From Oscillospiraceae bacterium (GTDB taxonomy: Bacteria > Bacillota > Clostridia > Oscillospirales > UBA929), in contig JAIRML010000178.1 in NCBI GenBank assembly GCA_031258665.1, positions 1 to 6,436 of the forward strand: a DNA stretch of 6,436 nucleotides, written 5' to 3'. Of this stretch, positions 5,877-6,436 are shown in pieces. The position numbers were made by a program, and so were the translations under genes. Below the pieces are notes generated by a model. It worked only from the letters and a program-made list of their open reading frames with translations. It did no database searches and had not been told where the DNA came from. Every line of letters begins with the position of its first letter. Position 1 is the first letter of the stretch.

Positions 5877-6436
5877 GGGCGGTATTAAAACATGAGCTGC
5901 GCTCGTATCTGCATTCGCCTGTGTCATACGCTGTGACAGGGCTTTTCCTGCTTATTTCCGCCGTGTATTACACCCTTGACAACATACGCGGGCACAACGG
6001 CGCCTTGGGCGCGCTGTACTCGGCCATGGGTACGCTGCTGATTTTCATTGTGCCCATCCTCACGTCGCGTATCATCGCTGAGGAACGGCGCAGTGGAATG
6101 GAGACGCTGCTGTTCACCTCGCCCACGGGCGTCGCGAGCATTGTCGCCGGGAAATTCTTCGCGGCGCTGACGCTGTTCGGCGTCATGATTGCGCTGACGC
6201 TGGTATTTCCGCTGGTACTCCTCTTGTTTACCGGAGTGTACCCGCTGTCGCTTTTTGGAAATTACGTCGGGCTGCTGTTCCTCGGCGCGTCTGTCACCGC
6301 GCTTGGGATTTTCGCGTCCGCGCTGACGGAGAGCCAGGTGGTCGCGGCGATCATCGGCTTCGTCGCGCTGCTCGCGCTGCTGATCATGCGCCCCGTCGCC
6401 TCAGCGCTGGGCGGAACGGGCGCCAAAATACTCACG
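5873..6436 (+). CDS. ABC-2 type transporter permease, GldF/NosY-like (3' end outside window)
   Basis: The membrane partner of the preceding ATPase. The frame starts at GTG 5873, overlapping the ATPase stop as GTGA, with GGAGG at 5861-5865 seven bases upstream, and stays open for 188 codons to the window end. It begins MRAVLKHELRSYLHSPVSY, the usual amphipathic N-terminal helix before the first membrane span. Hydrophobic segments lie at about 20-34, 47-65, 96-119, 130-150 and 156-172. Between the second and third is EERRSGMETLLFTSP (70-84), which matches the cytoplasmic coupling motif EE-K/R-R-SG-T-x-E-x-LL-x-T-x-P of this permease class. Family members are usually about 230-280 residues, so roughly one more span is missing. 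In Clostridia such pairs are often followed by a GldG-like protein and a DUF4340 protein, which would lie just beyond the end. The NosY branch handles copper-enzyme maturation, but the substrate here is open. Confidence 0.93.
   Translation, partial: MRAVLKHELRSYLHSPVSYAVTGLFLLISAVYYTLDNIRGHNGALGALYSAMGTLLIFIVPILTSRIIAEERRSGMETLLFTSPTGVASIVAGKFFAALTLFGVMIALTLVFPLVLLLFTGVYPLSLFGNYVGLLFLGASVTALGIFASALTESQVVAAIIGFVALLALLIMRPVASALGGTGAKILT

Noticed and set aside
5049..6436. Assigning gliding motility or a true NosFY function to the ABC pair
   Set aside because: The sequence supports the family only. GldA/GldF-like names are routinely carried by non-gliding Bacillota, and no nosZ or nosD gene is in view.

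Overview
The window reads as chromosomal DNA of a high-G+C Gram-positive anaerobe, most likely a clostridial member of the Bacillota. The reasons are the valS-folC order, strong AGGAGG-type ribosome binding sites, a sigmaA-type promoter, S-layer homology (SLH) domains, and a cupredoxin-like domain type I associate with Clostridia. The genus cannot be named from the sequence. Every supported gene is on the + strand.

Layout. (1) 1-1625 is housekeeping: the 3' end of valS (valyl-tRNA synthetase, C-terminal coiled-coil arm), followed without a gap by a complete folC (folylpolyglutamate/dihydrofolate synthase). (2) 1696-2367 is an OmpR/PhoB-type response regulator with a GTG start and no histidine kinase beside it. 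(3) 2368-2648 is a structured intergenic region: a perfect 18-bp inverted repeat, a small hairpin, a long AT-rich hairpin whose core looks like a terminator working in both directions, then a near-consensus promoter (TTGACT-17-TATACT with an extended TGC) and an inverted repeat over the expected transcription start. (4) 2649-6436 is a run of four genes probably transcribed together from that promoter: an exported SLH protein with a C-terminal cupredoxin-like domain; a membrane-anchored protein with a second cupredoxin-like domain, a Pro/Glu-rich linker and an unrecognised Cys/His C-terminal domain; an ABC ATPase; and an ABC-2 permease that runs off the end of the window. A 32-bp direct repeat flanking a hairpin lies between the first two genes.

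The most interesting part is the four-gene unit. Its two surface proteins share a cupredoxin-like module built on a Cys...Cys pair rather than the usual His/Cys/His/Met copper site, and they sit directly upstream of a GldA/GldF-like (NosFY-like) exporter pair. A cell-surface metal (perhaps copper) or thiol-redox system is a reasonable hypothesis, but the function is inferred and not shown by sequence alone.
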